Shown here in pieces: positions 26,202-34,516 of a stretch of DNA of 56,750 bases. The notes beneath the pieces were generated by a model, which saw nothing but the letters and a program-made list of their open reading frames with translations, ran no database searches and was not told where the DNA came from. The translations under genes were made by a program, and so were the position numbers. This DNA is from Oscillatoriaceae cyanobacterium Prado104 (GTDB lineage Bacteria > Cyanobacteriota > Cyanobacteriia > Cyanobacteriales > Microcoleaceae). Each line of letters begins with the position of its first letter. Within the stretch, counting starts at the first letter, position 1. The stretch is taken from positions 1 to 56,750 of the forward strand of contig JALOON010000064.1 in the NCBI GenBank assembly GCA_025454405.1, in the 5' to 3' direction.

Positions 26202-27332
26202 ATGGATCGATCGAACTTAATTCTGGTAGAAATTTTAGAAAGATGGCAAACAGGCGATCGCCCGACCGCCCGCGAGTTAGAATTGCTAGCAACTTGGGAA
26301 CTTGCGGATGAGGCGCGATCGTCCGCTTTTGGCATTACTTCGGAAAATGCGGCTGCTGTCGTTCAAACTAAAGCCGATTTATTCTGTTCTCTGATGGGCG
26401 AACAGCACAATTTACCGATAAAGTCAACTACTTTTTTAGAGACTTTATGGAATTTTTGGCTGCCGCTGGCACTGCAATTGTCGGCTCAAAAACAAAGTTT
26501 GAGGCGGACTTTAATTCAAGGAATTTTAGGCGCGCAAGGAACTGGCAAAACTACTTTAGCAAAAATTTTAAAGCTGATTTTAGGTAAGTTGGGATGCAGC
26601 ACGATCGCCCTTTCTTTAGACGACCTTTATAAAACTTATGCCGATCGCCAGCAACTGCAAAAACAAGACCCCCGTTTGATTTGGCGGGGTCCGCCCGGTA
26701 CTCACGATATCGATTTGGGCATCGAAGTTTTAGACAAATTGCGCTGTTCTCAAACAGGAGAATCAGCAGCCTTTGCCAATTCTCAATCTAGTTTAATTCA
26801 AGATGGTGGTAAAATTCAAAATATTGCAATTCCGAGATTTGATAAATCGGCTTGGGGAGGTGGGGGCGATCGCGCAGTTCCAGAAATAGTAACCTGTGCG
26901 GATATAGTATTATTTGAGGGATGGTTTGCAGGATTGCGGCCTGTGGGGGAAGCGCGATTGAATGCGTTTTTAGAAACTGCGCCGTTTCCGATTTTGACAG
27001 AGGGCGATCGGCAGTTTGCTCGCGATATGAATGCTAAACTATCAGATTATATACCGCTGTGGGAGCGCTTGGATAAGTTGATAGTTTTGTATCCGACAGA
27101 TTACCGCATTTCTCAAGTTTGGCGGAATCAGGCGGAACAAGAAATGATGGAGGCGGGAAAGTCGGGAATGACGGAGGATGAAATCAATCGGTTTGTGGAA
27201 TATTTCTGGAAAGCGCTGCATCCCGAGTTATTTATTAAGTGCGCGATCGAGGGCAATAATTGGGTAGATTTGGCAGTGGAAATTAAGGGCGATCGAACCA
27301 TAGGTAAGATTTATCAACGGCGCGACAAATGA
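26202..27332 (+). CDS. glyK: D-glycerate 3-kinase
   Basis: Phosphorylates D-glycerate to 3-phosphoglycerate, the last step of photorespiration. The 376-residue protein has the plant/cyanobacterial (GLYK) P-loop type: GILGAQGTGKTTLAKILKLI (Walker A), ALSLDDLYKTYADRQQL, RGPPGTHDIDLGIEVLDKL and IVLFEGWFAGLRPVGEARL. Unlike GlxK of heterotrophs, it belongs to the phosphoribulokinase/uridine kinase-like family. The start is the ATG at 26202 (MDRSNLILVEILE); a TTG nine bases upstream is also open. The poly-glycine loop WGGGGDRAVPEIV is repeat-like (HIP1). The last 18 bp overlap a small open frame on the other strand. Confidence 0.92.
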   Translation: MDRSNLILVEILERWQTGDRPTARELELLATWELADEARSSAFGITSENAAAVVQTKADLFCSLMGEQHNLPIKSTTFLETLWNFWLPLALQLSAQKQSLRRTLIQGILGAQGTGKTTLAKILKLILGKLGCSTIALSLDDLYKTYADRQQLQKQDPRLIWRGPPGTHDIDLGIEVLDKLRCSQTGESAAFANSQSSLIQDGGKIQNIAIPRFDKSAWGGGGDRAVPEIVTCADIVLFEGWFAGLRPVGEARLNAFLETAPFPILTEGDRQFARDMNAKLSDYIPLWERLDKLIVLYPTDYRISQVWRNQAEQEMMEAGKSGMTEDEINRFVEYFWKALHPELFIKCAIEGNNWVDLAVEIKGDRTIGKIYQRRDK

Positions 27333-27481
27333 GTCAAAATTTCTTGCAGTTCTTCTCTGGCTTCTGCTGCCGCATTAGCTAGAGCTTGAATGACTCTGGC
27401 GTTACTCTCTACCATGCTAGCCAAACGATCGAGTCGATCGTCATCCCAACGCTCTACAGTAATAGGTTTTTCTGCGCTACT
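27314..27481 (-). pseudogene. Small conserved-looking ORF lacking a normal start
   Basis: The minus frame runs from a TAG at 27484 to TGA at 27314. It codes SSAEKPITVERWDDDRLDRL, then ASMVESNARVIQALANAAAE and AREELQEILTHLSRR. I recognise this layout (PITVERWDDDRLDRLA...) as a small cyanobacterial hypothetical protein usually about 60-70 residues. The N-terminal ATG is gone; the only ATG is internal (ASM). It is either a decayed copy or uses a non-standard start. It overlaps the end of the glycerate kinase gene. Confidence 0.55.
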
Positions 27482-27547
27482 CTATTTTTTACGATAATTT
27501 CAATTCTAGTGCTTGTGGTGAGATCGCCCAATTAGTCTTTTCTTCTC

Positions 27548-27615
27548 CAAGTGCGATCGCCCTGATTTTCCCCAAGTACGATCGCCCTGATTTTCCCCAA
27601 GTACGATCGCCCTTA
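27548..27615. repeat. 25-bp tandem repeat containing CGATCGCC
   Basis: Two full 25-bp units and a third partial one, each CAAGTACGATCGCCCTGATT plus TTCCC (first unit has GTGCG). Nothing coding. Confidence 0.8.
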
Positions 27616-27680
27616 ACTGCCTGATTGTGTCTCAAACGGGTTAACTCGATCGGATATTTTTCGCAAATCTCAATTTATCT

Positions 27681-27841
27681 AGGGCTTGCTGAATAAAACT
27701 CTCAGCCCCCGAGAGCAATGGTTTTGAGCCTTTTGCGATCGATTTAGTGCCAGGTTATGGCATAGAGATGGTCAAAATGCCCTATGCCCTATGCCCTATG
27801 CCCTATGCCCCCCTCACCAAAAGACTTATTCAGCAAGCCCT
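27681..27841. mobile_element. MITE with AGGGCTTGCTGAATAA termini, copy 2 (inverted)
   Basis: 161 bp, same 16-bp termini as copy 1, flanked by ATCT on both sides (27677-27680 and 27842-27845). Read on the minus strand it opens with AGGGCTTGCTGAATAAGTCT and TTTGGTGAGGG, then GGGCATA heptads (four to five). It ends CTGAGAGTT at the other terminus, exactly like copy 1. The interior after the heptads differs between copies. Confidence 0.9.
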
Positions 27842-27916
27842 ATCTAATAAGATATCGCTGTTATTTCCCATTTACCATAAATTATATTGCGTCCGATCGA
27901 ACGACGCCATAAAATT

Positions 27917-27988
27917 AGTTCGTAGTGAGGACTAAAGTCTGCATCAAGCCTCAATTTGCAAGTCAGGACTGAAGTCCCTACTACAAAC
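27917..27988. repeat. GTAGTGAGGACT-type inverted repeat, copy 3
   Basis: AGTTCGTAGTGAGGACTAAAGTC and the inverse GGACTGAAGTCCCTACTACAAAC, near 72 bp total. Adjacent to the MITE; lies downstream of the pentapeptide gene. Confidence 0.7.
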
Positions 27989-28038
27989 AGTATAATTGCG
28001 GGTCAAGCGTTGCGGAGGCGAGATCGCCTACCTCGATT

Positions 28039-28650
28039 TTATTGATTTTTTCGGCCGTCTGGCATTATTGTACCTCCCATGCTGGCTCTATCTAAACTTG
28101 CACCGTCGATGTTAGCATTGCGCAGGTTGGCATTAGTTAGGTCGGCATCCCTCAAGTCGGAAAATCTCAAGTCGGCACCGTCTAAATTGGTTCCTGTCAA
28201 GTTGGCTTTTCTGAGGTTGGTGTTGCTGATTCTCGCTCCTACTAATACGGCTTCGCTTAAGTTTGTGCGAGCTAAGTTTGTGTTAACAAAATCAGCAATC
28301 TCGAAGGTGCTGCGACTGAGATTGGCATCGGATAAATCTGCTCCTGTGAGGATGGCATTTTTGAGGCGGATGTTAATTAAATTTACGGCGCGGAGGTCGC
28401 AGCGGAGGCAGCTTTGGGTAATCAGGAGGGTTTCGACGTTAGCGTTGATTTGGTCTATTTGATCCTGCGATAGTTTTTCGGCGAATTCTGGGGAGACGTA
28501 GCCTAGCTTTTTGGGGTCGTCTTGTGTTGGTTGGGGATTGTTTTGTTGCCCGATCGCCCTTTGTTGCAGTCCCAGTTGCGGATATTCTAGAGTGGCGGCA
28601 GTTGCGCCAAAAATTAGCAGGGCGACCGACAGTATTGTGAGTTTTTTCAT
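28039..28650 (-). CDS. Exported pentapeptide-repeat protein
   Basis: 203 residues. The N-terminus (KKLTILSVALLIFGATAAT) is a signal peptide. The middle, KLGYVSPEFAEKLSQDQIDQ, precedes a CLRCDLR motif with a Cys pair. Residues ~85-195 are tandem A(D/N)LxN-type pentapeptides (ANLSRS, ADLSDANL, ADLRFSDLRDADLTNANLRN), which form a right-handed square beta helix. The function of such thylakoid-lumen or periplasmic proteins is unknown. The CxxC before the repeats recurs in cyanobacterial members and could be redox-active or structural. Confidence 0.88.
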   Translation of the reverse strand: MKKLTILSVALLIFGATAATLEYPQLGLQQRAIGQQNNPQPTQDDPKKLGYVSPEFAEKLSQDQIDQINANVETLLITQSCLRCDLRAVNLINIRLKNAILTGADLSDANLSRSTFEIADFVNTNLARTNLSEAVLVGARISNTNLRKANLTGTNLDGADLRFSDLRDADLTNANLRNANIDGASLDRASMGGTIMPDGRKNQ

Positions 28651-28713
28651 AAATTAATAATCAAGATTGAAAAAATTACATTCCATAGTTTATATCATGT
28701 TGGGTGTTAGGTG

Positions 28714-29211
28714 TTAAGTGTTAGTTATTAGGTTTGATTGGTTAAATAGATCCAAGTTCAGATAAAAGACTTCGGAACCATCGGGCGATCGCACTATTTT
28801 TTCTACTGCTGCAGGTAGTTGATTTTGGCGGTACAGTTCGGGAATTTCCTCGAAGTTTTCCTCGGAAATTTCTAAAATCTTTGGCATATCGGGAATGGGA
28901 ATTCCCAGGCGATCGCTCTTGTTTAAGGTGCAAACAATCAAATAGTTGCAGTCAGCAATAGTTCGAGTGCTGGGAAATATTTTAGACAAATTAATCAGGG
29001 CAATCAGTTCGTCCTGATGTCTCACTAAACTTTGACCTCCCTCTAAAAAACCGTAGGGATTAAAGTCTTTGACAACGCGCTGCACCCGTTCGATCGCCAC
29101 AGCATAGCGCGCGTTTCCCAGTTCAAAGGCGACGAGTTTTCGCGCTGGCGTTCTCGCAGTGCCTTGTTTCTTGTTCCGAAACCGACGATTGTTATAATTT
29201 ACGTGAGTCAT
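28714..29211 (-). CDS. CheW-like chemotaxis adaptor
   Basis: 165 residues. A basic N-terminus (NNRRFRNKKQGTAR) is followed by a CheW domain: KLVAFELGNARYAVAIERVQ RVVKDF, then LIALINLSKIFPSTRTIADC, and the second lobe LIVCTLNKSDRLGIPIPDMP. CheW connects methyl-accepting receptors with CheA; this divergent form resembles the PixI/PilI class of cyanobacterial phototaxis clusters. It lies 268 bp downstream of the CheA gene on the same strand, separated by repeats; co-transcription is likely. No receptor gene is nearby. Confidence 0.85.
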   Translation of the reverse strand: MTHVNYNNRRFRNKKQGTARTPARKLVAFELGNARYAVAIERVQRVVKDFNPYGFLEGGQSLVRHQDELIALINLSKIFPSTRTIADCNYLIVCTLNKSDRLGIPIPDMPKILEISEENFEEIPELYRQNQLPAAVEKIVRSPDGSEVFYLNLDLFNQSNLITNT

Positions 29212-29262
29212 GGAATTTTAGATTTGAGATTTGAGATTTTTTGATTGACGATCGGGTAATTG

Positions 29263-29470
29263 GGAATTGGGAATTGGGCATTGGGCATTGGGCATTGGGC
29301 ATTGGGCATTGGGCATTGGGCATTGGGCATCAGAAATTCTCCATTTCTCCCACTCTCCCCCTCTCCCACTCTCCCACTCTCCCACTCTCCCACTCTCCCC
29401 CTCTCCCACTCTCCCCCTCTCCCACTCTCCCCCTCTCCCACTCTCCCCCTCTCCCCCTCTCCCCCTCTCC
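29263..29470. repeat. GGGCATT array and CCCACTCTC-type pyrimidine array
   Basis: Seven full GGGCATT heptads (29276-29324), then about 130 bp of CCCACTCTCC/CCCCCTCTCC repeats to 29470, just past the CheA stop codon. Open frames in both directions are repeat artefacts. Confidence 0.9.
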
Positions 29471-29479
29471 CTAGATAAT

Positions 29480-32317
29480 TTACTTCTTAATTAATTTAGG
29501 AATAATTTCTAAAAGTTGAGCTTCGCTGTAAGGTTTGGTGAAATATTGAATAGCGCCCAATTCCATAGCCATTTGTCGGTGTTTTTCGCCGCTGCGCGAA
29601 GTCAGCATTGCTACGGGAATGCTAGCAAACCGCTGGGTTGATTTGAGCGATCGCAGCAGATCGAATCCATCCATGCGCGGCATTTCAATATCCACAATTG
29701 CCAAACTGCAATCGAGACCGTTTTGCAGCTTTTCCAGCGCATCCATCCCATCTTTTGCTTGCACTACCCGGTAGCGGGCGCGAGTCAGGGTTAGCGACAG
29801 CAGTTGGCGGATCGTATAAGAATCGTCAACTATCAAAATCTGCGGGGCTTGACTCGAACTCGGCGGCATTTGGGGCCCGCGGCCGGATGCAGGGGCGATC
29901 GAACTATTGCCTAAAGGTTGACCCACCAAATCGTCCACATCCAAAATCGTCGCTACCTGCCCGTCTCCCAAAATCGTACTCCCCAACACCCCCCGAGGCT
30001 TGGACAGCGGGGCCGGTAAGGGTTTTACTACAATTTCCTGCTGGCCGATCAGCCGTTCCACGGCTACCGCCAGCATCCCTTCGCTAGAAGCCAAAACTAA
30101 CACCGGAATGTAGTCTTGACTCAAAGGGTCGGGAGAGGGGGCATCCGGGCCGATCGTACTGTATTCGAGCAAATCTTGCAGCCGCACCAAACGAATGAAT
30201 TCTTCGCGCCACCACAGCATCGGCTGGTTGCCGGCGGTGTGAATGCGATCGGCCTTGACATGCAGGATTTCCTCTACCGCATCCAGCGGCACCGCTATTT
30301 TATTGCGATCGGTTTTCACCATCAAGGCTTCAGTAATCGACAGCAGCAGGGGAAGTTTGAGGATAAAACTCGTACCTTTCCCCAGCCGGGAGTCTACTTT
30401 CACAGTCCCCCTAACAGTCCGCAAATTTGCCCGCACCACGTCGAGGCCCACTCCCCGCCCCGAAAGGTCGTTCACTTCCTCGACTGTGCTAAAACTCGGC
30501 CAAAATAGAAAATCGTAAAGTTCGGCGATCGAAAAATCTTGGGCTTGTTCCTCCGCCGCCAAACCCTTTGTGACAACTTTGCGGCGGATGACTTCCGGGT
30601 CGATGCCCCTGCCGTCATCGGCGACAGTAATAATCGTTTGGCCACCTTGGTGGCGGGCTTCGATTTCAATTTGACCGCTGGCGGGCTTTCCGACAGCCAG
30701 TCGTTCTTCGGGCATTTCGATGCCGTGATCGAAAGCGTTGCGCACTAAATGTACCAAGGGATCGCGCAAAGCATCGAGCAAACTTTCGTCAATTTTGGTG
30801 TCCCTTCCCAGCAGCAGCAAATTGACATCTTTATTGTATGTGAGGCACATATCTCGGAGGGCGCGGGGCAAGTGATCGACGGCCCGGCTGAAACTGACGA
30901 CGCGCAACTGCATGACGCGGCCGCGCAACTGTTCGGTAATGCGGCGCAGTTGGTCGGTACTGCGCTCGAATTTCATCGCCAAGGCGTCTAATTTGGCGGC
31001 GGATTGAGAAATTGCTTCGGTGGTTTCGATGACTTCGGAGGCGGTACTGTGGAACTCTGTATAGCGATCCATCTCCAACATATCGAAGTGAGAATGGGCG
31101 ATCGCGGATTTGCCGTTAGCTAAAGTTGGGAATTCCGATACTGGAACTTTGCCATTTCCCGAGTTTTCATTGCCTGCCTTCCAGTCTCCGAAACTGAGTC
31201 GATCGTACTCTTCTCGCAATTGGCCGCCGAATTGGTTCAAATCTACAATGCTGCGCCGGATGCGCCGCACTTCGCCGCGCAATTCCGATTCTTGCAATTC
31301 TAAATTGGTGCGGTTGATAACTAATTCTCCGACTAAATTCACCAATTCGGTCAAGCGTTCCAAATCTACCCGAATCGTCGGCCGCTGGGGGTTGGGGAGG
31401 GGAAGAGGGGGAGAGGGGGAGAGGGGGGGAGGGGGGGATGGGGAGAGAAGAGGAGGGGAAGAGGGGGAGAGGGGGAGAGGGGAGGATGGGGATGTTTCGG
31501 ATGTTGGTGATTCTTCCTCTGCTGGGGTTTGGGTTTGGGGGAGGGAAATCGGTTGTCCTTGCAATAGTTGTTCGCGGGCGGTTTGCAAGTTTTGGGCGAT
31601 CGCCCAACCTTCGGACTGCAACCGTTCTAAAGTTAAATCGGGAGAGTCGATCAGAACTCTCAGGGGTTCGGCAACTTTCCCGAAATCCGGCAGTTGCAGC
31701 ATTCCCGCCAAGCCGGATAGCTGATAGTAAACTTGGTTGAGGGCTGTGATGCTTTTTGCCAAATCTGCCTCGGTAGCTTGAGAAAGTTCGGTTTCCAAGC
31801 GGTTGAATACTGGCGGCAATTCATGTTCAAAAATCAATTTTAGAGTTGCCGGGGCCGCTGACACGATCGTAGTCGGAACTTGCGGGGGGTTCGGGCTGCC
31901 GTATTTAGCCTCTAACTCGGCTTGGATTTGGGCGATCGCCTCTAAGTTTTCCGTTTGATCCGGCGTGTTACCATCCGAATGCACGATCGATTCGCTGGCA
32001 ATCTTTTTCAGGATATCCACACCCTGCAATAAAATACTTACAGCGGTAGTTTCCAGGGCTGATAAATCGGTGCGATCGCGCAAAATGGCAAAACAGTCCT
32101 CTAGAGTGTGAGCTGCCACAGACACGTTGTTAAACCCCAACATCGAACCCGCGCCTTTAATCGAGTGCGCCGCCCGAAACATTTCTTTCACCGCCGCCTC
32201 TCGTTGTTCCACCCCGGAGGCTTCCATCGCCAGCAGGTTCGTTTCCATCGACTGCAAAAACTCTTGAGTTTCTGCGGTGAAAGCATCTATTAATTCGTTT
32301 AAATCGTTGCTGTTCAT
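29480..32317 (-). CDS. Hybrid CheA histidine kinase with C-terminal receiver
   Basis: 945 residues. Domains in order: Hpt at 1-110 with phospho-His51 in FRAAHSIKGAGSML, a linker, dimerisation and H-kinase region (RVDLERLTELVNLVGELVIN, ~325), HATPase with N box HLVRNAFDHGIEMPEE, G1 VADDGRGIDPEVIRR and G2 SGRGVGLDVV, CheW-like domain (~640-790), and a receiver (~825-945) with ILIVDDSYTIRQ and phospho-Asp in AIVDIEMPRMDGF. This is the PixL/PilL/HmpE type controlling type IV pilus motility or phototaxis. A Pro/Ser low-complexity linker (about residues 275-318) is built from the same CTCCCC simple repeat found between genes. Confidence 0.95.
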   Translation of the reverse strand: MNSNDLNELIDAFTAETQEFLQSMETNLLAMEASGVEQREAAVKEMFRAAHSIKGAGSMLGFNNVSVAAHTLEDCFAILRDRTDLSALETTAVSILLQGVDILKKIASESIVHSDGNTPDQTENLEAIAQIQAELEAKYGSPNPPQVPTTIVSAAPATLKLIFEHELPPVFNRLETELSQATEADLAKSITALNQVYYQLSGLAGMLQLPDFGKVAEPLRVLIDSPDLTLERLQSEGWAIAQNLQTAREQLLQGQPISLPQTQTPAEEESPTSETSPSSPLPLSPSSPPLLSPSPPPPLSPSPPLPLPNPQRPTIRVDLERLTELVNLVGELVINRTNLELQESELRGEVRRIRRSIVDLNQFGGQLREEYDRLSFGDWKAGNENSGNGKVPVSEFPTLANGKSAIAHSHFDMLEMDRYTEFHSTASEVIETTEAISQSAAKLDALAMKFERSTDQLRRITEQLRGRVMQLRVVSFSRAVDHLPRALRDMCLTYNKDVNLLLLGRDTKIDESLLDALRDPLVHLVRNAFDHGIEMPEERLAVGKPASGQIEIEARHQGGQTIITVADDGRGIDPEVIRRKVVTKGLAAEEQAQDFSIAELYDFLFWPSFSTVEEVNDLSGRGVGLDVVRANLRTVRGTVKVDSRLGKGTSFILKLPLLLSITEALMVKTDRNKIAVPLDAVEEILHVKADRIHTAGNQPMLWWREEFIRLVRLQDLLEYSTIGPDAPSPDPLSQDYIPVLVLASSEGMLAVAVERLIGQQEIVVKPLPAPLSKPRGVLGSTILGDGQVATILDVDDLVGQPLGNSSIAPASGRGPQMPPSSSQAPQILIVDDSYTIRQLLSLTLTRARYRVVQAKDGMDALEKLQNGLDCSLAIVDIEMPRMDGFDLLRSLKSTQRFASIPVAMLTSRSGEKHRQMAMELGAIQYFTKPYSEAQLLEIIPKLIKK

Positions 32318-32741
32318 TAATGTGATTAAATTTATTGCAAGTTTGGCGATCGAACGAAACCTTTCTCTTGCACAAAAGCGCGATCGCCAGATTTCATATA
32401 TTTTACGCTTGGGCTATGGTAGTTGACGCTGCGATCGCTTGAGTTTTTGGGCATTTGTGCGATCGCGCTGCGAGCTATTTAACACCGGCTATGGCTTATG
32501 ATGGTTTTTGGGCAGTTTGGCGGGGGGAATTTTGTCGGATTGCTCAATTATTGAGTCGATCGTATTTTCAGTTGCGCTCTAACTTGCTACTCTTCCTGTA
32601 TTATTCCTGGTGAAACAGCGATCGTTCGTTGCGGGCGATCGGTTAAATAGTCAGCAGTAACTTGTCAGTTATTAGCTGTCAATTATCAGCGATCGACATC
32701 TTTTAATTGATAATTAAGGAGTGATAACTAAGCGCTAGTAA

Positions 32742-32758
32742 GGTGCGCAGTGCGCACC
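32742..32758. repeat. GGTGCGCAGTGCGCACC palindrome, copy
   Basis: Same 17-mer as at 5943 and 8641. Confidence 0.7.
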
Positions 32759-32778
32759 CTACATACTGATGGCAAAGG

Positions 32779-32929
32779 GCCGATCTCAAGCGACAAATGA
32801 CCACTTGCGAGCGACAAAAGACCGATCGCGAGCGACAAAGAACCGATCGCGAGCGACAAAGAACCGATCGCGAGCGACAAAGAACCGATCGCGAGCGACA
32901 AAGAACCGATCGCGAGCGGGGACGCTCGC
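32779..32929. repeat. 21-bp tandem repeat ending in a GCGAGC hairpin
   Basis: Four exact 21-bp units from 32821 (each ACCGATCGCGAGCGACAAAG plus A), preceded by two imperfect units. The last one runs into GCGAGCGGGGACGCTCGC (32912-32929), a hairpin also found at 41728-41745. The open frame over it, with repeated IGSLSLA, is an artefact. The rest of the gap 32318-32778 contains only AT-rich DNA and HIP1 sites. Confidence 0.85.
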
Positions 32930-32999
32930 ACTAATTACAACCTAATTACAACAATTCAAAACTCAAAATTCAAAACTCAAAACTCAAAACTCCTTACCA

Positions 33000-33218
33000 A
33001 TTCCCGATCGACCGAAAAGCCAAAATTTTACAATTCTGGGAGTTGTTGTTGGCAAGCTGCGTAAAATTCAAATAGAGTTAGCTGAGTTTGACTCCAATAT
33101 AGCAGTCAAAGCTTATCGCGATCGGCTGCCAGTTTTCTGCTCCGGCGACCTAATTAAAACCGATAACACTTATATCCTGCAAAATCCCCGAGACTTAATT
33201 TTAGACTGGGGAAATTGA
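33000..33218 (+). pseudogene. 3' fragment of an unrecognised gene
   Basis: A frame without ATG, GTG or TTG ends at TGA 33216-33218. It codes QNFTILGVVVGKLRKIQIEL, AEFDSNIAVKAYRDRLPVFC and SGDLIKTDNTYILQNPRDLI. The run of natural-looking residues and the absence of internal stops point to a real protein end. The 5' side runs into AAAACTC heptads (32945-32995), so the front part was probably replaced. I do not recognise the family. Confidence 0.45.
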
Positions 33219-33301
33219 AGATCGGCGATCGCCCAAAATTACACAACCAAAATATATTGACAAGACTCGCTTTGTGCGTATGATATTAAAAACCAGGAAA
33301 C

Positions 33302-33338
33302 AGTTGACAGTTGACAGTTGACAGTTGACAGTTGACAT
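33302..33338. repeat. GTTGACA heptad array
   Basis: About five units of GTTGACA (CAGTTGACAGTTGACAG). The inverse heptad CAACTGT recurs at 34404-34442. Confidence 0.85.
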
Positions 33339-33478
33339 GCATGACAATCGAAAATCGAAAATCGTTTGACAGTTGACATTGGTCAGCGAACTTGTCGAAG
33401 TTCGATCGTTGACACTTCGCAGCGCAGTTTTTGCCAGAGCCTATTTTTTGGTAACATATCTATTGGAACGCCGAACTA

Positions 33479-34363
33479 ATGAACTCACCACTAACCAACA
33501 AAAACCTAAAATTTGCAGCACTTGCAGCAATATTTTCACTATTATTCCCTGCATTTATCCCTAAATCAGCTTCAGCTCAAACAGCGCTGCAAGAAATTCG
33601 CCAAACAGGCGTTATTAAAGTCGGAATTAGAAAAGATGCTCCTCCCTTCGGTTATTTAGAAGGCGAAAAATGGCAAGGAGTTTGCATCGCAGGCTTAGAA
33701 AGTTTCAGAGCAGACTTAGCAAAAAAACTCAACCGCGAATTGCGTTTGGAAAAACTAGAAACCGACCTCAACGAATCAGGAGAAAAAGGCAGATTTCGCA
33801 GCGTCACCAGCAATCGCACTCACCTAGAATGCGGCCCGAATACAATTATGGCCGATCCTCCCACCGGAGTCGCATATTCTCTGCCATTTTTATACAGTGG
33901 CACCTATCTGTTAGTCAAGCCAGAAAACAAACTCAGAGTCAACCCTTCCGGCTTCCTGAAAGATGCGGTAATTGGCGTACTGGGCGGTTCGCTAACCCAA
34001 CAATTCATCGCAGGTAGGTATCAACTAGCCAACCAGCGAATCTATCAAGGTGTGGCGGGTAGAGAAACGGGCGTAAAAGACGCAGCAGCAGGCAAAATAG
34101 ATGCCTTTGCTAGCGACGGAATGCTGTTAGTAGGAGAAGCCATGAGACAGGGTTTAACTCAAACTCAATATTCCCTGATACCGGAACAGCCTTTGACCTG
34201 CATTTCCTACGGCATGATTTTGCCGGCCAACGATAAAGAATGGCAGGAAACAGTCAACAATTTTATCCGCGCTCAAAGTTCGACTGACTTGCTAGAAAAA
34301 GTATTCGGCAGCAATTCTCCCTTCCTACCAATGAGCGTTGCAGACCAAAATAAATGTATCTAA
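33479..34363 (+). CDS. Family 3 extracellular solute-binding protein (amino-acid type)
   Basis: 294 residues. The first ~33 form a signal peptide (FAALAAIFSLLFPAFIPKSASAQ region, cleavage after SASA). The mature part has LQEIRQTGVIKVGIRKDAPP FGYL at the start, the classic SBP_bac_3 motif, then GLESFRADLAKKLNREL, ECGPNTIMADPPTGVAYSLP, and the hinge region KDAVIGVLGGSLTQQF. It would bind a polar amino acid in the periplasm for an ABC importer. No permease or ATPase gene is adjacent, so it is an orphan binding protein. Four Cys residues (CIAG, ECGP, LTCI, KCI) may form disulfides. ATG preceded by GGAACG. Confidence 0.88.
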   Translation: MNSPLTNKNLKFAALAAIFSLLFPAFIPKSASAQTALQEIRQTGVIKVGIRKDAPPFGYLEGEKWQGVCIAGLESFRADLAKKLNRELRLEKLETDLNESGEKGRFRSVTSNRTHLECGPNTIMADPPTGVAYSLPFLYSGTYLLVKPENKLRVNPSGFLKDAVIGVLGGSLTQQFIAGRYQLANQRIYQGVAGRETGVKDAAAGKIDAFASDGMLLVGEAMRQGLTQTQYSLIPEQPLTCISYGMILPANDKEWQETVNNFIRAQSSTDLLEKVFGSNSPFLPMSVADQNKCI

Positions 34364-34516
34364 TCGGTCGCATCAGGTGCGCGATGCGCACACTTGCATG
34401 CTTCAACTGTCAACTGTCAACTGTCAACTGTCAACTGTCAACTCTTCCTTCTTCTGCGTCAATAAGCTTTACACTGGATTCAGAAAAGCAATTAGGACTG
34501 GTTAAGGGGGTTGTCG

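Noticed and set aside
29218..29494. Several frames of repeated Ser-Pro-Leu or Gly-Glu-Ser
   Set aside because: Artefacts of the GGGCATT and CCCACTCTC arrays.
32728..32931. Minus-strand frame with repeated IGSLSLA; also CRISPR-like appearance
   Set aside because: The 21-bp unit is directly adjacent without spacers, so it is neither a CRISPR array nor a protein.
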